DNA of 64,000 bases from Labrenzia sp. PHM005 (GTDB lineage Bacteria > Pseudomonadota > Alphaproteobacteria > Rhizobiales > Stappiaceae). Under the pieces are notes generated by a model. That model was given only the letters and a program-made list of their open reading frames with translations. It ran no database searches and had not been told where the DNA came from. A program made the position numbers and the translations under genes. The stretch lies in assembly GCF_006517275.1 (NCBI RefSeq), contig NZ_CP041191.1, positions 6,071,001-6,135,000 on the forward strand, read 5' to 3'. How positions within the stretch are numbered: position 1 is the stretch's first letter; each line of letters opens with the position of its first letter. This document shows positions 27,336 through 36,023 of this stretch, piece after piece.

Positions 27336-28706
27336 TTACTCCGCAGGAGCTGCGGCAGTGTCGCCACGCTCGATGATTTCTTTCCGCGGAACTGCAACCG
27401 CGTAGATGAAGAGCAACGCTCCGATGACAACCGCGATACCGGAGCCGAAGCGCATCCAGTAGAACAGTGCCAGCTGATCCTGAACGTCCATGAAGTAGTC
27501 GCCGTTGACCCGTTGCAGGTGTGTTTGGATTGTACCGGCAAATGTCAGGACGAAGGTCATGAAGGTCATACCACCGGTCATCAACCAGAAGGATGCCATG
27601 TTCAGAACTTGGTTGTACGGATCACGACCGCGCAAGATAGGCATTGCGTAGGAGATGATCGCCAGGTTCAGCGATACATAAGCACCGAAGAAGGCCAGGT
27701 GACCGTGGGCCGCTGTGATCTGCGTGCCGTGGGTGTAGTAGTTCACGCCATGCAGAGTGTGCAGGAAGCCCCAGACGCCAGCACCGAAGAAGGCAAGTGT
27801 GGCACAGCCGAGCGACCACAGAAGTGCAGCCTTGTTCGGATGATCCCGGCGGCCTTTCCAGACCATTACGAAGGCAAAGGCCATCATTGCGAAGAACGGA
27901 ATGACTTCCAAGGATGAGAAGATAGATCCTATCCACTGCCAGTAAGCCGGAGTACCGATCCAATAGTAGTGGTGACCCGTTCCAAGGATACCGGAGAACA
28001 GAGCTGCGGCAACGATGACGTAGAGCCATTTTTCAACGATCTCGCGGTCAACACCCGTCAGCTTCAGCATCAGGTAAGCAAGGATCGAGGCCATGATCAG
28101 TTCCCAAACGCCTTCAACCCAAAGATGGACAATGTACCACCAGTACTGCTTATCAAGCGCCAGGTTTGAAGGGTTGTAGAAGGCGAAGAGGAACAGCAGC
28201 GCCAGCCCCCACAGACCGAGCAGCAGGATGTTGGAAATGGCTGTCTTCTTGCCTTTCAGCACGGTCATGGTGATGTTGTACAAGAACATCAATGCAGCAA
28301 CCACGATACCGACCTTGACCCATTTGGGCTGCTCGATGAATTCACGGCCTTCTTTGCCGAGCAGGAAGTTGCCTTCAAACAGGTTGAAGACGTAGGTGAC
28401 AACCACACCCAGTGTGCCGACCACCAGAATCAGTAACTGTAGGTAGGCCAACTTTGGCGAATGCAGCTCCCGCTCCGCTTCTTCCGGTACGAGGAAATAG
28501 GCGGCGCCAAAGAAGCCGAGCAGAAGCCAGACGATCAGGCTGTTGGTGTGCAACATCCGGATGATGTTGAAAGGCAGCAACTCCGAAAGGAAGTTGGGCT
28601 GGACATAGACAAAGCCCGCCAGCAAACCGCCGATCACCTGGATGGCAAAGAGGCCCATAGCGACGGCGAAATACGCCAGGGCAACTTTCTGAGATTCGTA
28701 TTTCAT
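27336..28706 (-). CDS. norB: Nitric oxide reductase subunit B
   Basis: This 456-residue, 12-helix haem-copper oxidase superfamily protein reduces two NO to N2O. Landmarks are MLHTNSLIVWLLLGFFGAAYFLVPEE (haem-ligand His and conserved Glu), HLWVEGVWELI, GTGHHYYWIG and AAHGHLAFFGAYVSLNLAIISYAMP. These contain the histidines for haem b, haem b3 and the non-haem iron FeB. There is no N-terminal quinol-oxidase extension, so it is the cytochrome c-dependent form, consistent with norC just upstream. It heads the accessory genes norQDEF. Confidence 0.96.
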   Translation of the reverse strand: MKYESQKVALAYFAVAMGLFAIQVIGGLLAGFVYVQPNFLSELLPFNIIRMLHTNSLIVWLLLGFFGAAYFLVPEEAERELHSPKLAYLQLLILVVGTLGVVVTYVFNLFEGNFLLGKEGREFIEQPKWVKVGIVVAALMFLYNITMTVLKGKKTAISNILLLGLWGLALLFLFAFYNPSNLALDKQYWWYIVHLWVEGVWELIMASILAYLMLKLTGVDREIVEKWLYVIVAAALFSGILGTGHHYYWIGTPAYWQWIGSIFSSLEVIPFFAMMAFAFVMVWKGRRDHPNKAALLWSLGCATLAFFGAGVWGFLHTLHGVNYYTHGTQITAAHGHLAFFGAYVSLNLAIISYAMPILRGRDPYNQVLNMASFWLMTGGMTFMTFVLTFAGTIQTHLQRVNGDYFMDVQDQLALFYWMRFGSGIAVVIGALLFIYAVAVPRKEIIERGDTAAAPAE

Positions 28707-28729
28707 CTTAAGTTCCTTTTGCGTTCCAA

Positions 28730-29182
28730 TCAGCCGGCGTCGTTCGGCGGCCAGTCCTGGGCGTCGATCTTGTCGGTCCAGATCAGGAAGTTCGCCAAGT
28801 CGCGGATTTCCTTATCGGTGAGATTGAAATTCGGCATCTGCCGGCGGCCTTCGATGCCGGTCGGCATAGCTTCCATCCAGGCTTTGAGCGTTTCGAAAGC
28901 CCCTTCCGGGTCGTCCAGGACGCCCCAGCGGGTCATCACATTGCCGACTTCCGGAGCGTAGTAGCCCCCCTCGCCGAGGATCGTATGACAGTTGATGCAA
29001 GCGTGTTTTTCCCACACGTGCTTACCTGAAGCGACACTTTCGGTGATACCCGCGTGGTCGGTAGACGTCCCGGTGATGTAGAAGTGGCTGTGCACCGACA
29101 GCCCTAGGAAGATGAGGATGAAGAACAGTGACCCGCCATAGAATATATTTCGGGCCATGCTTTTAGTCATGACTTCGCGCAT
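28730..29182 (-). CDS. norC: Nitric oxide reductase cytochrome c subunit
   Basis: The 150-residue protein has one N-terminal membrane anchor (FYGGSLFFILIFLGLSVHSHFYI) and a haem c site C62-I-N-C65-H66 in ACINCHTILGEGGYYAPE. The distal Met is probably in GRRQMPNF. It passes electrons from soluble cytochromes or cupredoxins to NorB. Start 29182 has AAAGGAG upstream; a longer frame to 29320 would run through the promoter region and is rejected. An Fnr/Dnr-type box lies about 68 bases upstream. Confidence 0.95.
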   Translation of the reverse strand: MREVMTKSMARNIFYGGSLFFILIFLGLSVHSHFYITGTSTDHAGITESVASGKHVWEKHACINCHTILGEGGYYAPEVGNVMTRWGVLDDPEGAFETLKAWMEAMPTGIEGRRQMPNFNLTDKEIRDLANFLIWTDKIDAQDWPPNDAG

Positions 29183-29243
29183 TACGCGCTCCTTTCCCCG
29201 TGTTGATAGTGGCGAAAGAGTGGCAGCGCGGCGCCTTTTTTCC

Positions 29244-29257
29244 TTAACCAAAGTCAA
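29244..29257 (-). promoter_or_regulatory. Fnr/Dnr-type box of norC
   Basis: The minus strand reads TTGACTTTGGTTAA, matching TTGAC-N4-GTCAA except for one base in the right half. Its centre is about 68 bases from the norC start, which would leave a leader of roughly 27 bases with -41.5 spacing. Confidence 0.65.
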
Positions 29258-29464
29258 GTTTGGTTTCGGCTGGATTGCGAATCGTGAATTTCGCGAATTG
29301 TTTCCGCCATTTTTTTCCAATGGCTTAGACGTAATATTCCTTACTATTCACAGATGAGCCGCCACCAGCCGCAGAAACTTGCCATTCCGGGGCCGGTCTA
29401 TTGTCTGCAGTTCCCAAGTTCTGTGCACATTTTTGCCATCTTTAGCCTCTGACCACCGGCACTC

Positions 29465-29478
29465 TTAGCAAAAGTCAA
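29465..29478 (+). promoter_or_regulatory. Fnr/Dnr-type box of nirS
   Basis: The plus strand reads TTAGCAAAAGTCAA: a perfect right half GTCAA and a degenerate left half TTAGC. Its centre lies about 66 bases before the nirS start, giving a leader of about 25 bases with -41.5 spacing. The spacing supports it more than the sequence does. Confidence 0.6.
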
Positions 29479-29537
29479 GGAACGACTCTCCAGTCCGACG
29501 CAACTTGCACCTGCCTCACCTGGATTTGGAGATGAAT

Positions 29538-31214
29538 ATGTCACATCCAAGAAATTATAAGCGGGCCGGCCGCGCGTTAGCCGCCAGCTTTGCTCTGATG
29601 CTGGGCGGCGTGGCAACGCCCGCTTTAGCTGAAGGCCCCACCTTGAGCGAGGAGGCCTTCGAAAGTTCCAAGCAGCTCTATTTTGAAAGATGCGCCGGTT
29701 GTCACGGTGTTCTTCGCAAAGGCGCTACAGGCAAAAGCCTCGAACCAATTGTGAAGAAAAAGAATGCTGATGGCACTGTCACAGAAACCGGTACCTTGAA
29801 GCTTGGCCAGGAACGTCTTGAGAAAATCATCTCCTGGGGTACCGAAGGCGGCATGAACAACTTCTCGGACATCATGACCGAGCAAGAAATCAAGGACATG
29901 GCGACCTACATCATGATGGAGCCGCCGAAGCCGCCTGAAATGTCCCTTGCGCAGATGAAAGAAACCCGCAAGGTCTATGTCGAACCCAAGGACTACCCGA
30001 CCAAGCCTCTGCACGGCCGGAACTGGGAAAACTTCTTCGTCGTAATCGAGCGTGACGTAGGTAAGGTTGCTGTCATCGATGGCGACACCAAGGAAGTCCT
30101 TGCTCACATCCCGACCGGCTACGCCGTGCACGTGCTGAAAGCGTCTGAGCATCACAAGCTGGACGAACCGGAAAATCCGGGCCGCTTCTGGTACACAATG
30201 GGCCGTGATGGCAAGATGACCAAGATCGATCTCTGGCAGACGCCAGACAAGATGTTGGTTTCCGAGGTCTCTATCGGTTATGACGCTCGTGACGTTGCCG
30301 TGTCTGGCGATGGCAAATACGTCATCGGCGGTGCCTATTGGCCTCCACACTTTGCCATCGTTGATGCGCACACAATGGAGCCGGTCAAGGTTGTCTCGAC
30401 CCGCGGCGTCAACGTCGACGGTGACTATGTAGAAGAAAGCCGCGTGGCAGCTATCTACACCACACCGAACGAGCCCACCTGGATCGTAGCGGTTAAAGAA
30501 CTCGGTCAGCTGTGGCAAGTTGATTACACCGACCTGGATAACCTCCGGATCGACAAGATCAATTCTGCTAAGTTCCTGCACGACGGTTTCTTTGATCCAA
30601 CAGGCCGGTACTTCCAGATTGCGGCGAACGCGTCGAACAAAATGGTCGTTGTGGACACCAAAACCCACAAACTTGAAGCCATGATCGACACAGCTCCACT
30701 GCCGCACCCGGGACCTGGCGCCAACTGGAATGATCCGAACTGCGGACCGGTTGCCGGTACCACCCACCTTGGTGAAGGTACCGTGACGGTTTGGGGCAAC
30801 GATCCTGAAGGTCACCCCGATAAAGCATGGAAAACCTGCTACGAAGTCGAAACCGACGGCGCAGGCCTGTTCATCCGGACACACCCGAACTCCAAGTACA
30901 TCTGGGCTGACCAGACGAAACATCCGGAGCCGGAAGTTCAGCAATCTGTTCAAGTCATCTCGAAAGAGACCGGCGAGATTGTGAAAACTATCCAGATCAC
31001 GGAAGAAGAAGGGAACGTCGCCGTTCACTTCGAATTCAACCAGGATGGTTCGGAAGTTTGGGTCTCCAAATGGAACCGCGCAACTTCGAAAGAGCCAAAC
31101 GGCGAAATGGTCATCTATGACGCCGAAACTCTGGAAGAAAAAGCACGGGTCAAGGGCCTCTATGCTCCGACCGGCAAGTTCAACGTCTACAACCGTTCGA
31201 ACCACGTCACATAA
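29538..31214 (+). CDS. nirS: Cytochrome cd1 nitrite reductase (NO-forming)
   Basis: This 558-residue periplasmic enzyme has a signal peptide ending TPALA near residue 31. It carries a haem c site C52-A-G-C55-H56, then an eight-bladed propeller holding haem d1, ending NVYNRSNHVT. It reduces nitrite to NO with electrons from cytochrome c or cupredoxin. Start ATG 29538 is preferred because GGAG lies 6 bases upstream; ATG 29532 abuts that site and would be too close. Characteristic stretches include YVIGGAYWPPHFAIVD and AVHFEFNQDGSEVWVSKW. It is followed by a strong terminator and then a multihaem cytochrome gene. Confidence 0.97.
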   Translation: MSHPRNYKRAGRALAASFALMLGGVATPALAEGPTLSEEAFESSKQLYFERCAGCHGVLRKGATGKSLEPIVKKKNADGTVTETGTLKLGQERLEKIISWGTEGGMNNFSDIMTEQEIKDMATYIMMEPPKPPEMSLAQMKETRKVYVEPKDYPTKPLHGRNWENFFVVIERDVGKVAVIDGDTKEVLAHIPTGYAVHVLKASEHHKLDEPENPGRFWYTMGRDGKMTKIDLWQTPDKMLVSEVSIGYDARDVAVSGDGKYVIGGAYWPPHFAIVDAHTMEPVKVVSTRGVNVDGDYVEESRVAAIYTTPNEPTWIVAVKELGQLWQVDYTDLDNLRIDKINSAKFLHDGFFDPTGRYFQIAANASNKMVVVDTKTHKLEAMIDTAPLPHPGPGANWNDPNCGPVAGTTHLGEGTVTVWGNDPEGHPDKAWKTCYEVETDGAGLFIRTHPNSKYIWADQTKHPEPEVQQSVQVISKETGEIVKTIQITEEEGNVAVHFEFNQDGSEVWVSKWNRATSKEPNGEMVIYDAETLEEKARVKGLYAPTGKFNVYNRSNHVT

Positions 31215-31231
31215 AACGACTTAGCTCACAT

Positions 31232-31264
31232 AGGAGGGCGGGCAATCGCCCGCCCTCCTTTTTT
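31232..31264 (+). terminator. Intrinsic terminator after nirS
   Basis: AGGAGGGCGGGC pairs perfectly with GCCCGCCCTCCT across a 4-base AATC loop and is followed by at least six T. The 12-base GC-rich stem ends 18 bases after the nirS stop begins. It should partly or fully separate nirS from the downstream cytochrome gene, so nirS may be expressed far above it. Confidence 0.92.
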
Positions 31265-31391
31265 GCAAGCGATGCCGGGGCTTTATTGGCACTGCCAGCC
31301 GGAACTTACCGATCTTTCCCAGCGTCCTGCATTCCGATTTTCGGCGGCCTTGAAAACAGGCCCGAAAAGACACTCAAAACGGAGCCTGGAC

Positions 31392-33188
31392 ATGAGCGAG
31401 AGCAGTCAAGGTCAACAAAAAAAGCCGATCTGGCGGCGCTACCTTCTTTGGGGAATGCCCATCGGGGGCGTTGCAGCTGCTTTTGTGGCCGGCATTGTTT
31501 TCTGGGGCGGTTTCAACACCGCAATGGAAGCCACCAACACCAAACAATTCTGCATCTCCTGTCACGAGATGCGCGACTTCGTCTATGAAGAATACAAAGG
31601 CACCATTCATGACGTGAACCGCTCCGGTGTCGGCGCGGTCTGTTCGGATTGCCACGTTCCAAAAGACTGGACCCACAAAGTAATCCGGAAGATCAAGGCG
31701 TCCAGGGAACTCTGGGGCAAGATGGTCGGCACTATCAACACCCGCGAGAAATTCGAAAACAAGCGGCTATATCTGGCAAAGAACGAGTGGGAACGCATGA
31801 AAGCGACCGATTCCGTTGAATGCCGGAACTGTCACGACTTCGAATCGATGATGCCGGAGTTCCAAAAACCACGCGCCCGGCAGCAGCACATGAACGCCAT
31901 GACCAATGGCCAGACATGTATCGACTGCCACAAGGGGATCGCACACTCCGACGCCCGGGACCGTGCTGATGAGGCTTACTTAGAAAAACTCGAAGCGCCG
32001 AACCCAAAGTTCGTTCGGGAAATTCCGCAAGAGTATCTGGATAGCCTTGCGCGGATCGAAGCCAAGGAAGCTGAAGAAGCTGCAGCCGCCAAAGCTGCTC
32101 AGAAAGCCCAGCGCGAAGCTGTTCAGGCTCAAATTGCAGCTGCAGTCGAGTCAGCCGTTGCCGAGGCCACAGCTGCACAAGATAGTGCTTCTGGAGCATC
32201 GGATGCTGGCGGTTCAGGCGGCGGAAACGTCGCTGCGAATGTCGACTGGAACGCGGTTCCTGTCAGTGACATGACCCTGTTCTACCCAGGCCAAGCGTCC
32301 TTTGAGTGGGTGCAAAACGGCAAGACCCATGGCGGCGCACGCCCGTTCACCAAGGGCGGTGATGCTTGCACCACATGCCACGCCAAGGAGCTGGAAACCA
32401 TCGGCAACAAACTCGTCGCTGGTGGCGAATTGGAACCGACCCCGATCCCTGGCAAGCGCGGCACGATCGATGCGACCGTTCAAGCGGCACATGATGATGA
32501 AAATCTCTATGTCCGTCTGCAATGGCCCGATGCTGGACACAACCCGGCCCCGTTCGTCGATGGCGGCAAAATGGATCCGGACAACCAGATCAAGGTTGCC
32601 ATGATGATCACCGGCGACGGGATCGAATATGGCGATCAAGCAGGCTGCTGGGCATCGTGTCATGCGGACAACACCTACATGCCGTTTGACCCGGGCGCCG
32701 ACGCCATTTCCGGCAATGCCGATGTGGCAGCCCAGCTGGAAGCCAAGGATACGATTACAAAGTATCTGACCGAGAGCCGGACCAAGGTGGAAATCAAAGG
32801 CCGCCGCGGCAAAGCGCAAGGTGGCTGGGACAAGCTGAAGCCTGCTGATGAGGTTGCAGCCCTGTTCGACGATGGCACCTACCTCGATCTGCTCCGTGTC
32901 TATGCGGACGGTTCGGCAACCAACGGCTACCTGCTCGACCGCCGGGTGAAAAACGACGGTGAAATTGCAGCCGAGGCCAATCTAGCAGGCGGCATGTGGA
33001 CCGTCGTCTTCTCGCGGCCTCTGGCCTCGGATGCTCCGGGAGATGTACCGCTCGAAGCTGGCAAGACCTATACAGTCGGCTTTGCCATTCACGACGATTT
33101 CTCGTCCGCCCGTTTCCACCATGTGACGCTGAACACCAGCCTCGCATTGGATGACGACAGCGCACAGATTAACGTCGCAAAACAATAA
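31392..33188 (+). CDS. NirT/NapC-like tetrahaem cytochrome fused to a haem-binding EB_dh-like domain
   Basis: This 598-residue protein starts at 31392 (GGAG upstream; an in-frame extension to 31263 would run into the nirS terminator). Residues 15-40 form a membrane anchor. Four CxxCH sites at 54-58, 84-88, 144-148 and 176-180 make a NapC/NirT quinol-oxidising module. A coiled Ala/Glu/Lys-rich linker (about 222-265) leads to a second half with CTTCH at 326-330 and an unusual CWASCH (CX3CH) at 419-424. That half has beta-strand-rich segments such as [16 protein letters not shown], like the ethylbenzene dehydrogenase/cytochrome c-552 haem domain. NirT carries electrons from quinol to periplasmic NirS. 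The fused domain may extend this chain. It is not a plain NirT, so no symbol is given. Confidence 0.85.
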   Translation: MSESSQGQQKKPIWRRYLLWGMPIGGVAAAFVAGIVFWGGFNTAMEATNTKQFCISCHEMRDFVYEEYKGTIHDVNRSGVGAVCSDCHVPKDWTHKVIRKIKASRELWGKMVGTINTREKFENKRLYLAKNEWERMKATDSVECRNCHDFESMMPEFQKPRARQQHMNAMTNGQTCIDCHKGIAHSDARDRADEAYLEKLEAPNPKFVREIPQEYLDSLARIEAKEAEEAAAAKAAQKAQREAVQAQIAAAVESAVAEATAAQDSASGASDAGGSGGGNVAANVDWNAVPVSDMTLFYPGQASFEWVQNGKTHGGARPFTKGGDACTTCHAKELETIGNKLVAGGELEPTPIPGKRGTIDATVQAAHDDENLYVRLQWPDAGHNPAPFVDGGKMDPDNQIKVAMMITGDGIEYGDQAGCWASCHADNTYMPFDPGADAISGNADVAAQLEAKDTITKYLTESRTKVEIKGRRGKAQGGWDKLKPADEVAALFDDGTYLDLLRVYADGSATNGYLLDRRVKNDGEIAAEANLAGGMWTVVFSRPLASDAPGDVPLEAGKTYTVGFAIHDDFSSARFHHVTLNTSLALDDDSAQINVAKQ

Positions 33189-33198
33189 TATACCAGTG

Positions 33199-33231
33199 AT
33201 GGGCGGCCAGATTATCTGGCCGCCCATTTTC
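33199..33231 (+). terminator. Intrinsic terminator after the multihaem cytochrome gene
   Basis: ATGGGCGGCCAGA pairs with TCTGGCCGCCCAT across a short TTA-type loop, followed by TTTTC. The stem begins 10 bases after the stop codon. The cupredoxin gene starts 54 bases after the stop, so it would be expressed by read-through or from its own weak promoter. Confidence 0.85.
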
Positions 33232-33252
33232 TATTTGCGTGGGAGAAATCAA

Positions 33253-33669
33253 ATGTTTCCAGGAATTCGCCAACTTCCCCTCGCCCTATTGGCAGTCTTG
33301 AGTGTTCCGGCAGTGTCAGTCGCTGATGAAGCGGCTGAGCTTTGCGCCAAAGCCGAAGAGCGTTACGTCGACATTTTTGGTCAACCCTCGTCAGCGGCAG
33401 ACGGTGTAACCGTCGTAACGATGTATAAATACCGGTTTTGTCCTGAAAAGCTCACGGTTCCGGTCGGCACGACCGTCCGCTGGGTGAATGTGGACAAGAG
33501 AACCAGTCACAGCGTTCACTTGAAAGAAGCGGGCGAACCGGAATCAGACCGGCTCTTCCCTGAGGAAGCTTTTGAGTTCACGTTCCTTTCCGCAGGAAGC
33601 CAGCAGTATCTGTGTGGCCCACATTGGGAGACTCAGGAAATGATTGGCATGGTTACAGTAACCGATTGA
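33253..33669 (+). CDS. Cupredoxin-like copper protein
   Basis: This 138-residue exported protein has the signal MFPGIRQLPLALLAVLSVPAVSVA. A type 1 copper pattern is visible: H86 (in TSHSVH), C121, H124 and M130 (CGPHWETQEM). The His-to-Met spacing is one residue longer than in pseudoazurin (CxxH-x4-M). Two further cysteines, C31 and C63, could form a disulfide. GGGAGA lies upstream of ATG 33253. A periplasmic electron carrier to NirS, Nor or Nos is the natural role given its place between nirS and the haem d1 genes. A copper-sequestering role for NosZ is possible. Not recognised as a named gene. Confidence 0.78.
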   Translation: MFPGIRQLPLALLAVLSVPAVSVADEAAELCAKAEERYVDIFGQPSSAADGVTVVTMYKYRFCPEKLTVPVGTTVRWVNVDKRTSHSVHLKEAGEPESDRLFPEEAFEFTFLSAGSQQYLCGPHWETQEMIGMVTVTD

Positions 33670-33709
33670 ATTAACGAAACATTGCGGCTTGGCAAAAAAT
33701 GACTTGAGC

Positions 33710-33723
33710 TTGACGATAGTCAA
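33710..33723 (+). promoter_or_regulatory. Fnr/Dnr-type box of the haem d1 operon
   Basis: TTGACGATAGTCAA is a perfect TTGAC-N4-GTCAA palindrome. Its centre lies about 69 bases before the nirE start, so -41.5 spacing predicts transcription from near 33758 with a leader of about 28 bases. The same 14 bases occur before nosR. Confidence 0.85.
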
Positions 33724-33785
33724 TCCGGTTCCTCGTTAAACGGGCGATTATAGTCCCGAAGATTTCAGGAAAAACGAGGTCCCGA

Positions 33786-34577
33786 ATGACTGGTAAAGTC
33801 TATCTCATTGGAGCTGGTCCCGGCGACCCTGAACTGCTGACAGTGAAAGCCACCCGCATGATCGGCACAGCCGATGTGGTGGTTTATGACCGGCTGGTCT
33901 CACCGGAGATTCTGGCACTCGCACCGAGCAATGCCGAGATGGTGTCTGTCGGCAAATCCCCGGATAATCATCCTGTGCCGCAAGAACGGATCAACGAAAT
34001 CCTCGTTGAACTGGCAACGGCCGGCAAAACAGTTGCCCGCTTGAAAGGTGGCGATCCCTTGATTTTCGGCCGCGGGTCGGAAGAGGCTGCTGTCTTGGTT
34101 GAACACGGAGTTCCGGTGGAATACGCACCGGGGATCACCGCTGCTCAGGGTGCAGCTGCCTCCAGCGGCGTTCCTCTGACACACCGAGGATTGGCGACCG
34201 GTGTCCGCTATGTCACCGGCCACCGGCAAGCCAACGGGTCGCTTGATCTCGACTGGAAAAGCCTGGCAAGTGAAGAGACAACGTTGGTGGTCTATATGGG
34301 GGTCGCCAATATCGGACAGATCGCCCTGCGCTTGATGGCTGAAGGTTTGAGCGATCAGACGCCTGTTATGGCCATTGCGCAGGCCACCACACCGCGTGAA
34401 ACCCGGCATTTCTCCCGGCTTGGCGATATTGCCATCGACGCCCGCGAAGCTGGTCTCAAAGCGCCGGTTTTGTTCGTCATCGGCAAGGTCGTCACGCTAA
34501 GCGCCGAATGGCCGTCGGCCGCTGAAACCCTTGAAATGGTGGAGGCAATACCGGCAAGGCAGCGGGCCAATGCTTAG
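33786..34577 (+). CDS. nirE: Uroporphyrinogen-III C-methyltransferase for haem d1
   Basis: The 263-residue SAM-dependent methyltransferase converts uroporphyrinogen III to precorrin-2, entering the haem d1 branch. Motifs are VYLIGAGPGDPELLTVKA at the N-terminus, VVYDRLVSP, RLKGGDPLIFGRG and EYAPGITAAQGAAASSGVPLTHR. There is no fused CysG oxidase/chelatase part, so precorrin-2 oxidation and iron insertion must be done elsewhere, perhaps partly by the CbiX-like protein at the end of this operon. CobA of cobalamin or siroheme synthesis is homologous, but the operon position fixes the role. Confidence 0.93.
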   Translation: MTGKVYLIGAGPGDPELLTVKATRMIGTADVVVYDRLVSPEILALAPSNAEMVSVGKSPDNHPVPQERINEILVELATAGKTVARLKGGDPLIFGRGSEEAAVLVEHGVPVEYAPGITAAQGAAASSGVPLTHRGLATGVRYVTGHRQANGSLDLDWKSLASEETTLVVYMGVANIGQIALRLMAEGLSDQTPVMAIAQATTPRETRHFSRLGDIAIDAREAGLKAPVLFVIGKVVTLSAEWPSAAETLEMVEAIPARQRANA

Positions 34578-34875
34578 GATATTGGCCGCTGGCCTGTTTA
34601 TGATTTCGGCCGTCCAAGCTGAAGAGTTCGTCTCCTCTGACGAACTTAAAAACCTCGTCCATCAGGATTGCGGGTCATGCCATGGGCTTACTCTAAAGGG
34701 CGGTCTCGGACCCGATATCCGGCCGGATACGCTTTCTCACTATGACGCTGAAACGCTCGCGACAGTGGTTCTTGACGGAATCCCTGGAACCGCCATGCCG
34801 CCCTGGCGGCCGTTGATCAGCGAGGGTGATGCCAAGCGCATCGCCGAATATTTGTTGCAAGGAGAGTTGAAATGA
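34570..34875 (+). CDS. nirC: Monohaem cytochrome c NirC
   Basis: This small periplasmic cytochrome of about 101 residues has the signal MLRILAAGLFMISAVQA, the haem site C34-G-S-C37-H38 and a probable Met ligand in GTAMPPW. NirC can donate electrons to NirS or take part in the last steps of haem d1 making. ATG 34570 overlaps the nirE end by 8 bases; a longer in-frame start inside nirE is possible but would spoil the signal peptide. It overlaps nirF by 4 bases. Confidence 0.9.
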   Translation: MLRILAAGLFMISAVQAEEFVSSDELKNLVHQDCGSCHGLTLKGGLGPDIRPDTLSHYDAETLATVVLDGIPGTAMPPWRPLISEGDAKRIAEYLLQGELK

Positions 34876-36020
34876 AATGGATTTCAGGCGCGCTTCTGGC
34901 CCTGATGCTTGGAACCTCAGCTCACTCCGACACGATTGTTGCAACAGGCGATTTGGGGCTGGTGGTGGAGCGGGCAACCGGCTCTCTTCTTCTTGTTGAT
35001 CAATCGGAAAGATCATCGATTGGGCAAATCACCGGACTTGGGGATCTCTCGCACGCGAGCCTTGTCTATTCACCCGATCAACGGTTTGCCTATGTGTTCG
35101 GCCGCGATGGCGGCCTGACCAAGATCGACATCACCGAAAAGAAAATCGTCAACCGGGTCGTGCAATCCGGCAATGCAATTGGCGGGGCGATTTCCGACGA
35201 TGGCAAACTGGTCGCGGTGTCCAATTACGAACCGGGCGGTGTCCGGATTTTTGATGCCGACACGCTCGAAATGGTCGCGGACCTGCCGACCGATTCCAAA
35301 ACCATTGGCCTCGTCGACGCGCCGGGACGCCGATTTGTCTTCACCTTGTGGGATGAAGGCGAAACCTGGATTGCCGATATGTCTGGCGGTGAGCCAAAAA
35401 TCACCAAGATCACCGATATTGGCGTCAACCCTTATGACGCGCTCATCACCGGCGACGGTCGCCTCTATATCACCGGTCTGTTTGGCGAAGACGGCCTGAC
35501 GGCCATTGATTTGTGGGACCAGACACCCGAACCGATCCGCGTCTTGCCCAACTACGGCCGCGGGCAAAAGGATTTGCCGGTCTATAAGATGCCGCATCTG
35601 GAAGGCTGGGCACGAGCCGGACGGGAGTTTGTCTTACCAGCGGTCGGCCACCATCAAATTCTTTGGGTCGACGGTGAAAATCTGGAAGAGACAGGGCGGA
35701 CAGACACTTATGGCCAGCCGGTGTTTGCCATGTCACGGCCCGATGGCCGGCAGGTCTGGGTGAACTTTGCTCATCCTTTAAATGACACCATTCAAGTGGT
35801 CGATACCGTGAGCAAGGAAGTCGTTCACGAGTTCAAACCGGGCAAAGCGGTGCTTCATATGGAATTCACACCACGTGGACATGAAGTTTGGGTGTCGGTT
35901 CGTGATGCTGGAAAGGTCATGATCTACGACACGCAGACCTTCGAAAAACTCGGTGAAATCGACGCTGAAAGCCCTTCCGGGATTTTCTTTACCTCCCGCG
36001 CTCACAAGACGGGTTTGTAA
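34872..36020 (+). CDS. nirF: NirF, haem d1 biosynthesis propeller protein
   Basis: The 382-residue protein is homologous to the d1 propeller of NirS and NirN but has no CxxCH site. It begins with the signal MKWISGALLALMLGTSAHS, without a lipobox cysteine, so it should be a soluble periplasmic protein rather than the lipoprotein form described in Pseudomonas. Repeats such as YVFGRDGGLTKIDI and VFAMSRPDGRQVWVNFAHP mark the blades. NirF acts late in haem d1 formation in the periplasm, binding the precursor before NirN and NirS. Its end is 3 bases before nirDL. Confidence 0.92.
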   Translation: MKWISGALLALMLGTSAHSDTIVATGDLGLVVERATGSLLLVDQSERSSIGQITGLGDLSHASLVYSPDQRFAYVFGRDGGLTKIDITEKKIVNRVVQSGNAIGGAISDDGKLVAVSNYEPGGVRIFDADTLEMVADLPTDSKTIGLVDAPGRRFVFTLWDEGETWIADMSGGEPKITKITDIGVNPYDALITGDGRLYITGLFGEDGLTAIDLWDQTPEPIRVLPNYGRGQKDLPVYKMPHLEGWARAGREFVLPAVGHHQILWVDGENLEETGRTDTYGQPVFAMSRPDGRQVWVNFAHPLNDTIQVVDTVSKEVVHEFKPGKAVLHMEFTPRGHEVWVSVRDAGKVMIYDTQTFEKLGEIDAESPSGIFFTSRAHKTGL

Positions 36021-36023
36021 ACC

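Larger units (their letters stand above)
29183..29537. promoter_or_regulatory. Divergent norC-nirS control region
   Basis: This 355-base gap holds two candidate Fnr/Dnr boxes, one per arm, listed separately. The middle (about 29270-29440) is A/T-rich and shows no other open frame or convincing structure. The arrangement puts the enzyme that makes NO (NirS) and the one that removes it (NorCB) under related signals from one spot. Confidence 0.7.

Noticed and set aside
29625..31205. Long minus-strand open frame (526 codons) opposite nirS
   Set aside because: NirS is certain on the plus strand. The opposite frame arises from biased third-codon positions and shows no family motif.
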